A DNA stretch of 7,030 nucleotides from an uncultured Lachnospiraceae bacterium (GTDB lineage Bacteria; Bacillota; Clostridia; Lachnospirales; Lachnospiraceae). The notes beneath the pieces are model-generated. The model saw only the letters and a list, made by a program, of their open reading frames with translations. It did not search any database and had not been told where the DNA came from. The stretch covers positions 1 to 7,030 of the forward strand of contig CAKRLN010000113.1 in the NCBI GenBank assembly GCA_934359535.1, given 5' to 3'. Shown piece by piece: positions 1-6,153 of this stretch. The first letter of the stretch is position 1; each line of letters begins with the position of its first letter. The translations under genes were made by a program, and so were the position numbers.

Positions 1-2
1 AG

Positions 3-467
3 CAGCTGATCCAGTATCTGAAGGAAAAAGCAGTTCTTTTATATGAAGCAAAAGAGACAGAGTTCCCGGAGATCGAACAGTTCCGTGAGATCGAGCGCGT
101 TGTTCTGCTTAAGGTCATTGACCGTAAGTGGATGGATCATATCGATGATATGGACCAGCTTCGTCAGGGAATCGGTCTTCAGGCATATGGACAGAGGGAT
201 CCGCTTGTTGAGTATAAGATGGCAGGCTTTGATATGTTCGATGATATGATCGCCGCAATCCAGGAGGATACCGTCCGCCTGCTGTTCCATGTCAAGATCG
301 AGCAGAAGGTAGAACGTGAGCAGGTAGCCAAGGTTACCGGAACAAATAAGGATGAGACTGCGCAGAATGCACCAAAGAAGCGTGAGTCAGCCAAGGTATA
401 TCCGAATGATCCATGTCCATGTGGAAGTGGCAAGAAATACAAGCAGTGCTGTGGCCGCCTGAAATAA
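3..467 (+). CDS. secA: SecA preprotein translocase ATPase, C-terminal end (5' truncated by window)
   Basis: SecA is the cytoplasmic motor that binds SecYEG and uses ATP hydrolysis to push unfolded preproteins across the membrane. Only the last 154 residues are visible, reading in frame 3 from the left edge; the usual full length is about 800-900 residues, so the motor domains lie outside. The first ~90 residues match the end of the helical scaffold/wing region, with the recognisable stretches [20 protein letters not shown] and [13 protein letters not shown] charged, lysine/glutamate-rich linker follows, then a SEC-C zinc-binding tail with Cys-X-Cys-X8-Cys-Cys at residues 138-150 and a final GRLK. 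The tail is known in the family to bind zinc and to contact SecB, ribosomes or lipid. Most Clostridia lack SecB, so ribosome or membrane contact is likelier here (inference). The gene stops at 467 and a terminator follows 27 bases later, so nothing downstream appears to be co-transcribed. Identification is very secure. Confidence 0.97.
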   Translation, partial: QLIQYLKEKAVLLYEAKETEFPEIEQFREIERVVLLKVIDRKWMDHIDDMDQLRQGIGLQAYGQRDPLVEYKMAGFDMFDDMIAAIQEDTVRLLFHVKIEQKVEREQVAKVTGTNKDETAQNAPKKRESAKVYPNDPCPCGSGKKYKQCCGRLK

Positions 468-494
468 AAATCATAAAATTCATATTGCAGACAG

Positions 495-534
495 AAGTAC
501 AGAACAAGCATTCGGTTTGTTCTGTACTTTTTTT
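495..534 (+). terminator. Intrinsic terminator after secA
   Basis: Perfect 13-bp arms (495-507 and 517-529) extend by a G-U and a C-G pair to a 5-base loop (510-514). The right arm runs into seven consecutive Ts (528-534). This is a textbook Rho-independent terminator 27 bases after the secA stop and separates secA from the uvrB control region. The stem is AU-rich in its lower part, so efficiency is not certain, but the T-tract is strong. Confidence 0.9.
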
Positions 535-593
535 ATCTTGTTGTCTGCTTTTTTGACAAGAATTAAAAATATAGTGTATGAACATAAAATACT

Positions 594-602
594 TGTTATA
601 AT
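594..602 (+). promoter_or_regulatory. Candidate uvrB promoter P1 (extended -10)
   Basis: A perfect TATAAT (597-602) is preceded by TG plus one base (594-596), the extended -10 form. No good -35 lies at the proper distance, which is tolerated for extended -10 promoters. Transcription would begin near 608-610, placing the LexA box at roughly +18 to +30, where a bound repressor could block early elongation. The start point is inferred, not seen. Confidence 0.6.
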
Positions 603-626
603 TTAAATATGAACATTTGATTATGG

Positions 627-638
627 GAACAAATGTTC
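627..638 (+). promoter_or_regulatory. LexA (SOS) operator upstream of uvrBA
   Basis: The sequence GAACAAATGTTC is an exact match to the Gram-positive LexA box GAAC-N4-GTTC, with G and T flanks. LexA represses DNA repair genes and is cleaved when RecA is activated by single-stranded DNA; uvrBA is a classic member of this regulon in Bacillus. The position, between two candidate promoters and directly before the repair operon, supports function. An upstream GAAC at 611-614 begins a second, degenerate copy (GAACATTTGATT, two mismatches in the last half). The lexA gene itself is not in the window. Confidence 0.85.
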
Positions 639-647
639 TGAATTGGA

Positions 648-676
648 TGGACAAAGTCTATTTTTTGTAGTAAAAT
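648..676 (+). promoter_or_regulatory. Candidate uvrB promoter P2 (SigA type)
   Basis: TGGACA (648-653, five of six consensus bases) is followed after exactly 17 bases by TAAAAT (671-676, five of six). Transcription would start near 683, leaving a leader of about 150 bases before uvrB. The LexA box ends 9 bases before the -35. This is the best-spaced SigA promoter in the gap, but whether P1 or P2 is the SOS promoter cannot be told from sequence. Confidence 0.55.
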
Positions 677-723
677 TAAGCATGTAAGTGCATACTATGA
701 AAACACTGACTTTGTCTTTTTTT
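650..723 (+). terminator. Possible leader terminator/attenuator: T-tailed inverted repeat
   Basis: GACAAAGTC (650-658) and its perfect reverse complement GACTTTGTC (708-716) are separated by 49 bases, and the right arm is followed directly by seven Ts (717-723). If both arms are transcribed from P1 they could form a terminator before uvrB. A transcript from P2 would lack the left arm. The loop is very long for an intrinsic terminator and the arms are only 9 bp, so this is tentative. Confidence 0.3.
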
Positions 724-816
724 AGAAATATTTTGTAAAAACTGTATTTCTGATTTACAGCGTATGTAAGAGTAACAATCAGTTGGCTTATAGAAGTCAA
801 TTTTACTATAAATTTC

Positions 817-825
817 AGGAAGGAG
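817..825 (+). promoter_or_regulatory. uvrB ribosome binding site
   Basis: AGGAAGGAG sits 8 bases before the ATG at 834. It decides the start: the frame is also open upstream to a TTG at 783, but that codon has no ribosome site and would add 17 residues not found at the front of UvrB proteins. Confidence 0.9.
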
Positions 826-833
826 CAGGCATT

Positions 834-2816
834 ATGGAGTTTAAATTACATGCCCCATATGAGCCTACTGGCGACCAGCCACAGGCAATAAAGGCCTTGG
901 TAGACGGGTTCAAGGAAGGCAACCAATTCGAGACTTTACTAGGGGTTACAGGTTCGGGCAAGACCTTTACTATGGCTAATGTCATTGCAGCTCTGAATAA
1001 GCCTACACTTATCATAAGTCATAATAAGACCCTCGCAGGACAATTGTACTCTGAATTCAAGGAATTTTTCCCCGAAAATGCAGTAGAGTACTTTGTCTCC
1101 TATTATGATTATTATCAGCCGGAGGCATATGTTCCGTCTTCCGATACGTATATTGCGAAGGATTCTGCGATCAATGATGAGATTGACAAGCTGCGTCTGT
1201 CAGCGACAGCGGCACTTGCGGAACGGAAGGATGTTATTATTGTAGCCAGTGTATCCTGTATTTATGGTATCGGTAGTCCGGATGATTACATGCATATGAT
1301 GCTTTCTTTAAGACCTGGCATGGAGATTGACAGGGATGATGTGATTCATGGACTGATTGATATGCAGTATAACCGCAATGAGATGGATTTCAAGCGTGGA
1401 ACGTTCCGTGTACATGGGGATGTTGTGGAAATCTTTCCGGCAAATGCGACCGATACGGCAATCCGCGTGGAGTTTTTCGGAGATGAGATCGACCGTATTA
1501 CCGAGGTGGATGTGCTGACCGGGGAGATTAAGTGTGAGCTGAACCATACGGCGGTTTTTCCGGCATCCCATTACGTTGTCCCACAGGAAAAAATCCTTAA
1601 GGCATGTGAGAACATTGAAGAAGAGCTGAAAGAACGTGTGGCATATTTTAAGGGAGAGGATAAGCTGATTGAAGCGCAGAGAATTGCGGAGCGGACGAAT
1701 TTTGACATTGAAATGATGAAGGAGACGGGATTTTGCAGCGGAATTGAGAACTATTCAAGACATCTTGCAGGAAGACCGGCGGGAGCAACACCGGCAACGC
1801 TTATGGACTTTTTCCCGGATGATTATCTGATTATTGTAGACGAGTCCCATATCACGATTCCGCAGGTGCGTGGTATGTATGCAGGAGACCGTTCCAGAAA
1901 GACAACGCTTGTGGATTATGGCTTTCGTCTTCCATCGGCGCTTGATAACCGGCCGCTTAATTTTTCGGAATTTGAGAGTAAGATCGATCAGATGCTGTTC
2001 GTATCTGCAACACCAAATGTCTATGAGAATGAGCATGAGCTGTTACGCGCAGAGCAGATTATACGTCCGACCGGACTTTTAGATCCGGAGATTTCGGTGC
2101 GCCCGGTTGAGGGGCAGATCGATGATCTGATCGGAGAGGTAAATAAGGAGACGGCAAAGCATCACAAGGTACTTATTACGACACTGACCAAGCGGATGGC
2201 AGAGGATCTGACGAAATATATGGGGGAGCTTGGAATCCGTGTGAAGTATCTGCATTCCGATATTGATACGCTAGAGAGGGCGGAGATCATCCGGGATCTG
2301 CGGCTGGATGTGTTTGATGTGCTTGTCGGAATCAACCTTTTAAGGGAAGGGCTTGATATTCCGGAGATCACGCTTGTTGCAATTTTAGATGCGGATAAGG
2401 AGGGCTTTTTGCGTTCGGAGACATCACTGATCCAGACGATCGGGCGTGCAGCCCGTAACAGTGAAGGCCATGTAATCATGTATGCGGATAAGATTACGGA
2501 TTCGATGCGCGTTGCAATTGACGAGACAGCGCGGAGAAGAAAGGTGCAGCAGGCATATAATGAGGAGCATGGAATTACACCAACGACGATTCAGAAATCG
2601 GTTCGTGACCTGATCGCCATTTCAAAAAAGGTTGCAGCGGAGGAGATGGATTTTTCCAAGGACCCGGAATCTATGAGCAAAAAGGAGCTTGAGAAGCTGA
2701 TTGCAGATATCCAGAAGAAGATGCAGAAGGCGGCAGCAGAGTTAAACTTTGAAGCAGCAGCAGAGTATCGCGACCAGATGATTAAGCTTAAGAATATGCT
2801 CCGGGAGATTGAATAG
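834..2816 (+). CDS. uvrB: UvrABC excinuclease subunit B
   Basis: UvrB is the damage-verification helicase of nucleotide excision repair: UvrA delivers it to DNA, it inserts a beta-hairpin between the strands at the lesion and then recruits UvrC for incision. The 660-residue product is the usual family length (about 650-680). Visible features in order are: the conserved GDQPQAI near residues 13-19; Walker A GVTGSGKT at 37-44; the aromatic beta-hairpin around 87-112 ([11 protein letters not shown] with several tyrosines); Walker B DESH at 336-339 followed by [21 protein letters not shown] at 391-394; helicase motif V around [13 protein letters not shown] (499-511); motif [11 protein letters not shown] at 534-542; and a C-terminal UVR domain at about 620-656 that binds UvrC. 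ATG 834 is chosen for its strong ribosome site. The gene is first in an operon with uvrA and lies behind a LexA box. Its first ~80 codons use different synonymous codons from the rest. No key residue is missing. Confidence 0.98.
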   Translation: MEFKLHAPYEPTGDQPQAIKALVDGFKEGNQFETLLGVTGSGKTFTMANVIAALNKPTLIISHNKTLAGQLYSEFKEFFPENAVEYFVSYYDYYQPEAYVPSSDTYIAKDSAINDEIDKLRLSATAALAERKDVIIVASVSCIYGIGSPDDYMHMMLSLRPGMEIDRDDVIHGLIDMQYNRNEMDFKRGTFRVHGDVVEIFPANATDTAIRVEFFGDEIDRITEVDVLTGEIKCELNHTAVFPASHYVVPQEKILKACENIEEELKERVAYFKGEDKLIEAQRIAERTNFDIEMMKETGFCSGIENYSRHLAGRPAGATPATLMDFFPDDYLIIVDESHITIPQVRGMYAGDRSRKTTLVDYGFRLPSALDNRPLNFSEFESKIDQMLFVSATPNVYENEHELLRAEQIIRPTGLLDPEISVRPVEGQIDDLIGEVNKETAKHHKVLITTLTKRMAEDLTKYMGELGIRVKYLHSDIDTLERAEIIRDLRLDVFDVLVGINLLREGLDIPEITLVAILDADKEGFLRSETSLIQTIGRAARNSEGHVIMYADKITDSMRVAIDETARRRKVQQAYNEEHGITPTTIQKSVRDLIAISKKVAAEEMDFSKDPESMSKKELEKLIADIQKKMQKAAAELNFEAAAEYRDQMIKLKNMLREIE

Positions 2817-2870
2817 ACTGCCGTATAGAGCCGTGGCAGATGTGTACAGATATAACAGAAAGGACATAAG

Positions 2871-5711
2871 ATGGCAAGAAAGCAGAGAAAATACATTAAA
2901 ATCAGAGGCGCAAACGAGCACAATCTGAAGAATATTGATATCGACATTCCAAGAGATGAATTTGTTGTTCTGACGGGATTATCTGGTTCCGGCAAATCCT
3001 CTCTTGCATTTGATACGATTTATGCAGAGGGACAGAGGCGCTATATGGAGTCCTTGTCCTCCTATGCAAGACAGTTCCTTGGACAGATGGAAAAGCCAAA
3101 TGTGGAAGTGATTGAGGGACTTCCACCGGCAATCTCCATTGACCAGAAATCTACCAACCGCAATCCGAGGTCAACGGTTGGAACCGTAACAGAAATCTAT
3201 GACTATTTCCGTCTGCTCTATGCCAGAATTGGAATTCCACATTGCCCGAAGTGTGGCAGGGAGGTTAAGAAGCAGACAATCGATCAGATTGTAGACAGTG
3301 TGCTTGCACTTCCGGAACGGACAAAGATCCAGGTACTTGCACCGGTTGTAAGAGGCAGAAAAGGAGAGCATCAGAAGCTTTTTGAGAAGGCGAAGAAAAG
3401 TGGTTATGTCCGTGTCGTAGTGGATGGAAACCTGTATGAGCTGTCGGAAAGCATTCCGATGGATAAGAACATCAAGCATAATATTGATATTGTGATTGAC
3501 CGCCTTGTCATTAAGGAAGGGATCGAGAAGCGTCTGACCGATTCCCTGGAGAATGCGTTCCATCTTGCAGAGGGCAAGGCTGTTGTAGATGTAATTGGAG
3601 GAGAACCAATTAATTTCTCTGAGAATTTTGCCTGCCCGGATTGCGGAATCAGTATTGATGAGGTAGAGCCGAGAAGCTTTTCCTTCAATAATCCATTTGG
3701 AGCCTGCCCGGTGTGCTATGGACTTGGATATAAAATGGAGTTTGACGAGGAGCTTATGATCCCGGATAAGAATCTTGCATTATCGGAAGGTGCGATCCAG
3801 GTGATGGGCTGGCAGTCCTCGACGGACCCATCCAGCTATACGTATGCAACATTAAAGGCACTTTCCGAGGGGTATGGATTTTCCCTGGATACACCATATA
3901 AGGAGCTTCCGAAGGAGATCCGCCACATGCTGATCCACGGAGGCGATGGACGTGTGTTAAAGGTGCACTATAAGGGACAACGCGGGGAAGGTGTCTATGA
4001 TCTGAATTGGGAAGGTTTGATCCGCAATGTAGAGCGGCGCTACCGTGAGACAGGCTCCGATATGATGAAGCAGGAATATGAGCAGTTCATGCGGATCACG
4101 CCATGTGCGGAATGTGGTGGACAGAGACTGAAGAAGTCCTCGCTTGCGGTAACAGTGTGCGGTAAAAATATTCATGAGATCACGGACATGTCGGTGAAGG
4201 ACCTCTGTGAGTTTTTCGAGCATATGGAGCTGACAGAGCAGCAGCATTTTATCGGAGATCAGATCTTAAAGGAAATCCGCGCAAGAGTCGGGTTCCTGAA
4301 GGAGGTCGGGCTGGATTATCTGACACTGACCCGCGCAACCGGAACATTGTCCGGTGGAGAGGCGCAGAGAATCCGGCTTGCAACACAGATTGGTTCCGGA
4401 CTTGTCGGGGTTGCTTATATTCTTGATGAGCCGAGTATCGGGCTTCACCAGAGAGATAACGATAAGCTTCTGCATGCGCTGATGGATCTGAAGAATCTTG
4501 GAAATACGCTGATTGTGGTGGAGCATGATGAGGATACGATGCGTGCAGCAGATTATATTGTGGATATTGGCCCGGGGGCCGGAACACATGGTGGAGAAGT
4601 GGTGGCAGCCGGAAGTGCATCCGATATTATGAAGTGCAGAAAATCCATCACCGGCGCATATCTGAGTGGAAGAATCAAAATCCCGGTTCCAGAGGAACGC
4701 AGAAAGCCTGCCGGTTTTCTTACGATACGCGGTGCAAGGGAGAATAATCTGAAGAATATTGATGTGAAGATACCGCTTGGCATTATGACATGTATTACCG
4801 GAGTATCCGGTTCCGGAAAAAGCTCGTTAACCAATGAAATCTTATATAAGCATCTTGCACGGAAATTGAACCGTGCCCGCTGCATTCCGGGAGCGCATGA
4901 CGGAATTGATGGAGTTGAGCAGCTTGATAAGATCATTGATATTGATCAGTCCCCAATCGGAAGAACACCGAGATCGAATCCAGCTACTTATACCGGTGTA
5001 TTTGATATGATCCGGGATCTGTTTGCAGCAACGGCGGATGCCAAGGCAAGAGGCTATAAGAAAGGACGTTTCAGCTTCAATGTCAAAGGTGGAAGGTGTG
5101 AGGCATGCAGCGGGGATGGAATCTTAAAGATTGAGATGCATTTTCTGCCCGATGTCTATGTTCCGTGTGAGGTCTGTGAAGGTAAGCGATATAACAGAGA
5201 GACATTGGAGGTCAAATACAAGGGCAAGAGCATTTATGATGTCCTCAACATGACAGTCGAGGAAGCACTTGAATTTTTCAAGAATGTTCCGACGATCCAT
5301 CGGAAGATCCAGACACTTTATGATGTCGGCTTGTCTTATGTGAAGCTTGGACAGCCGTCAACAGAGCTGTCCGGAGGTGAGGCACAGCGTATCAAGCTTG
5401 CAACGGAGCTTAGTAAAAAAAGCACAGGAAGAACGATTTATGTTCTTGATGAGCCAACAACCGGACTGCACTTTGCAGATGTCCATAAGCTGATTGAGAT
5501 ACTCAGAAGACTCTCTGATGGCGGGAATACCGTTGTTGTCATTGAGCATAACCTGGATGTGATTAAAACCGCAGATTACATCATTGATATGGGACCAGAA
5601 GGCGGAGACGGGGGTGGAACTGTGATCGCACAGGGAACACCGGAAGAGATCTGCAAGGTGCCGGAATCCTATACCGGACAGTTTTTAAAGCCGTATCTGG
5701 AACAAAAATAA
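2871..5711 (+). CDS. uvrA: UvrABC excinuclease subunit A (damage-sensing ABC ATPase)
   Basis: UvrA forms a dimer that finds distorted DNA and loads UvrB. The product has 946 residues, a normal length (about 940-960), and shows the duplicated ABC ATPase layout. ATPase I: Walker A GLSGSGKS at 36-43, signature LSGGEAQR at 493-500, Walker B ILDEP at 517-521. ATPase II: Walker A GVSGSGKS at 644-651, signature LSGGEAQR at 833-840, Walker B VLDEP at 858-862. Three zinc sites can be recognised: Cys125/128 with Cys412/415, Cys255/258 with Cys279/282, and the DNA-binding zinc finger Cys743/746 with Cys766/769. The UvrB-binding and insertion domains lie between Walker A I and signature I. The ribosome site AGAAAGGA (2857-2864) is 6 bases before the ATG. 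Only 54 bases separate it from uvrB, with no terminator or convincing promoter, so the two are co-transcribed and should share LexA control. All motifs are intact. Confidence 0.98.
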   Translation: MARKQRKYIKIRGANEHNLKNIDIDIPRDEFVVLTGLSGSGKSSLAFDTIYAEGQRRYMESLSSYARQFLGQMEKPNVEVIEGLPPAISIDQKSTNRNPRSTVGTVTEIYDYFRLLYARIGIPHCPKCGREVKKQTIDQIVDSVLALPERTKIQVLAPVVRGRKGEHQKLFEKAKKSGYVRVVVDGNLYELSESIPMDKNIKHNIDIVIDRLVIKEGIEKRLTDSLENAFHLAEGKAVVDVIGGEPINFSENFACPDCGISIDEVEPRSFSFNNPFGACPVCYGLGYKMEFDEELMIPDKNLALSEGAIQVMGWQSSTDPSSYTYATLKALSEGYGFSLDTPYKELPKEIRHMLIHGGDGRVLKVHYKGQRGEGVYDLNWEGLIRNVERRYRETGSDMMKQEYEQFMRITPCAECGGQRLKKSSLAVTVCGKNIHEITDMSVKDLCEFFEHMELTEQQHFIGDQILKEIRARVGFLKEVGLDYLTLTRATGTLSGGEAQRIRLATQIGSGLVGVAYILDEPSIGLHQRDNDKLLHALMDLKNLGNTLIVVEHDEDTMRAADYIVDIGPGAGTHGGEVVAAGSASDIMKCRKSITGAYLSGRIKIPVPEERRKPAGFLTIRGARENNLKNIDVKIPLGIMTCITGVSGSGKSSLTNEILYKHLARKLNRARCIPGAHDGIDGVEQLDKIIDIDQSPIGRTPRSNPATYTGVFDMIRDLFAATADAKARGYKKGRFSFNVKGGRCEACSGDGILKIEMHFLPDVYVPCEVCEGKRYNRETLEVKYKGKSIYDVLNMTVEEALEFFKNVPTIHRKIQTLYDVGLSYVKLGQPSTELSGGEAQRIKLATELSKKSTGRTIYVLDEPTTGLHFADVHKLIEILRRLSDGGNTVVVIEHNLDVIKTADYIIDMGPEGGDGGGTVIAQGTPEEICKVPESYTGQFLKPYLEQK

Positions 5712-5725
5712 CAGAAGAGATCAAA

Positions 5726-5770
5726 AATACTCCCGCAGAGGCTGTCTGTTTCAGCTTCCGTGGGAGTATT
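5726..5770 (+). terminator. Long hairpin ending the uvrBA operon
   Basis: A 19-position stem (5726-5744 with 5752-5770) has nine perfect outer pairs (AATACTCCC with GGGAGTATT), two G-U pairs and one A-C mismatch, with a 7-base loop. It begins 14 bases after the uvrA stop and is preceded by an A-run. The tail GTGCTTTG is a poor T-tract, so it may act as a weak terminator or as a 3'-end stabiliser of the message. Confidence 0.65.
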
Positions 5771-5798
5771 GTGCTTTGCATTGATTCATTTTGGGGAG

Positions 5799-5832
5799 TA
5801 CCTTCCAGATATCGGAGGATATCCGGAAGGTA
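5799..5832. other. Second hairpin downstream of uvrA, function unknown
   Basis: TACCTTCCAGATAT (5799-5812) pairs with ATATCCGGAAGGTA (5819-5832) at 13 of 14 positions across a 6-base loop CGGAGG. No T-tract follows on the + strand, so it is not a standard terminator for uvrA. It contains two near-tandem palindromic GATATC words (5808-5813 and 5818-5823). It could be a protein-binding dyad, an RNA processing or stability element, or a remnant repeat; sequence alone does not decide. Confidence 0.6.
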
Positions 5833-5890
5833 TGAGTTATGAAAAAATATATTAGCTGATTAGCTAGTACTCCTGTAATATATAGGTAAA

Positions 5891-5919
5891 TTGTGACAAC
5901 TATGTGATGAAAATATAAA
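5891..5919 (+). promoter_or_regulatory. Possible distal mreB promoter
   Basis: TTGTGA (5891-5896) and TATAAA (5914-5919) are separated by 17 bases, matching SigA consensus at four and five of six positions. It lies about 235 bases before mreB in very AT-rich DNA, where chance matches are common, so confidence is low. Confidence 0.3.
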
Positions 5920-5965
5920 AAAAATGAAGTTTTTTTTAAATCTGAATAGAACAGGGAAAAAAGAT

Positions 5966-5993
5966 TTGAAAAATGAAGCGAATTGTATATAAT
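5966..5993 (+). promoter_or_regulatory. Main candidate mreB promoter (SigA type)
   Basis: TTGAAA (5966-5971, five of six) and a perfect TATAAT (5988-5993) are 16 bases apart, with a TG two bases before the -10. Phased A/T tracts at 5917-5937 lie upstream and may act as an UP-like element. Transcription would start near 6000, giving a leader of about 150 bases before mreB. Confidence 0.7.
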
Positions 5994-6044
5994 GGTAATG
6001 TATATGTAAAAATATGATTAAATGTATCCTTATGTCCAAATTTA

Positions 6045-6064
6045 GGAAGCAGATCCGGGCTTCC
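6045..6064 (+). other. Small hairpin in the mreB leader, terminator-like
   Basis: GGAAGC (6045-6050) pairs perfectly with GCTTCC (6059-6064), followed by CTGTTTTGTTG. The stem is short and the T-rich tail is interrupted, so it would be a weak terminator at best. It sits about 45 bases into the predicted mreB leader and might serve as an attenuator or simply fold without function. Confidence 0.35.
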
Positions 6065-6153
6065 CTGTTTTGTTGATGTATAGATAATTGTTAATGGAGC
6101 ACAAGGATAAATCACACATAAAGAGTCAGATTGTAGAAAGAGAGGAACGGTTC

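Larger units (their letters stand above)
468..833 (+). other. Intergenic control region between secA and uvrB
   Basis: This 366-base gap carries no convincing gene. In order it holds the secA terminator (495-534), a perfect TTGACA at 553-558 with only a weak partner (TATGAA, 18-base spacing), an extended -10 (594-602), a LexA box (627-638), a second promoter (648-676), a T-tailed inverted repeat (650-723), a small AU hairpin (724-730 with 745-751), and the uvrB ribosome site (817-825). Tiny ATG-started frames (for example 623-670, 15 aa, and 697-738, 13 aa) lack ribosome sites and are not called. Confidence 0.75.
5712..6153 (+). other. Intergenic region between uvrA and mreB
   Basis: This 442-base gap has no convincing gene. 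It holds the operon-end hairpin (5726-5770), a second hairpin (5799-5832), a short direct repeat TTAGCT at 5852-5857 and 5860-5865, an A8-TGAAG-T8 dyad (5917-5937), two candidate promoters (5891-5919 and 5966-5993), a small leader hairpin (6045-6064) and the mreB ribosome site (around 6137-6146). Base composition is strongly AT-rich from about 5835 to 6040. A 20-codon ATG frame (6014-6076) exists in the leader but has no ribosome site. Confidence 0.7.

Noticed and set aside
502..513. GAAC-AAGC-ATTC as a second LexA box
   Set aside because: It has one mismatch in the dyad and lies wholly inside the secA terminator stem and loop, which explains the sequence better.
697..738. 13-codon ATG frame ([13 protein letters not shown]) in the uvrB leader as a leader peptide
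   Set aside because: No Shine-Dalgarno sequence upstream and no regulatory codon run; short frames like this are expected by chance.
783..833. TTG-started 17-residue extension of uvrB
   Set aside because: No ribosome site precedes the TTG, the added residues do not resemble any UvrB N-terminus, and ATG 834 has a strong AGGAAGGAG at the right distance.
2818..2839. CTGCC/GGCAG hairpin between uvrB and uvrA as a terminator
   Set aside because: Only 5 bp with a 12-base loop and no T-tract; it would not split the operon.
2591..2995. Minus-strand open frame of 134 codons spanning the uvrB-uvrA junction, and other long antisense frames across uvrB and uvrA
   Set aside because: They are shadows of the real genes, with no ribosome sites, no family resemblance and compositions that reflect the opposite strand's codons.
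6014..6076. 20-codon ATG frame in the mreB leader
   Set aside because: It is preceded by AT-rich sequence without a ribosome site, and its content has no recognisable peptide features.
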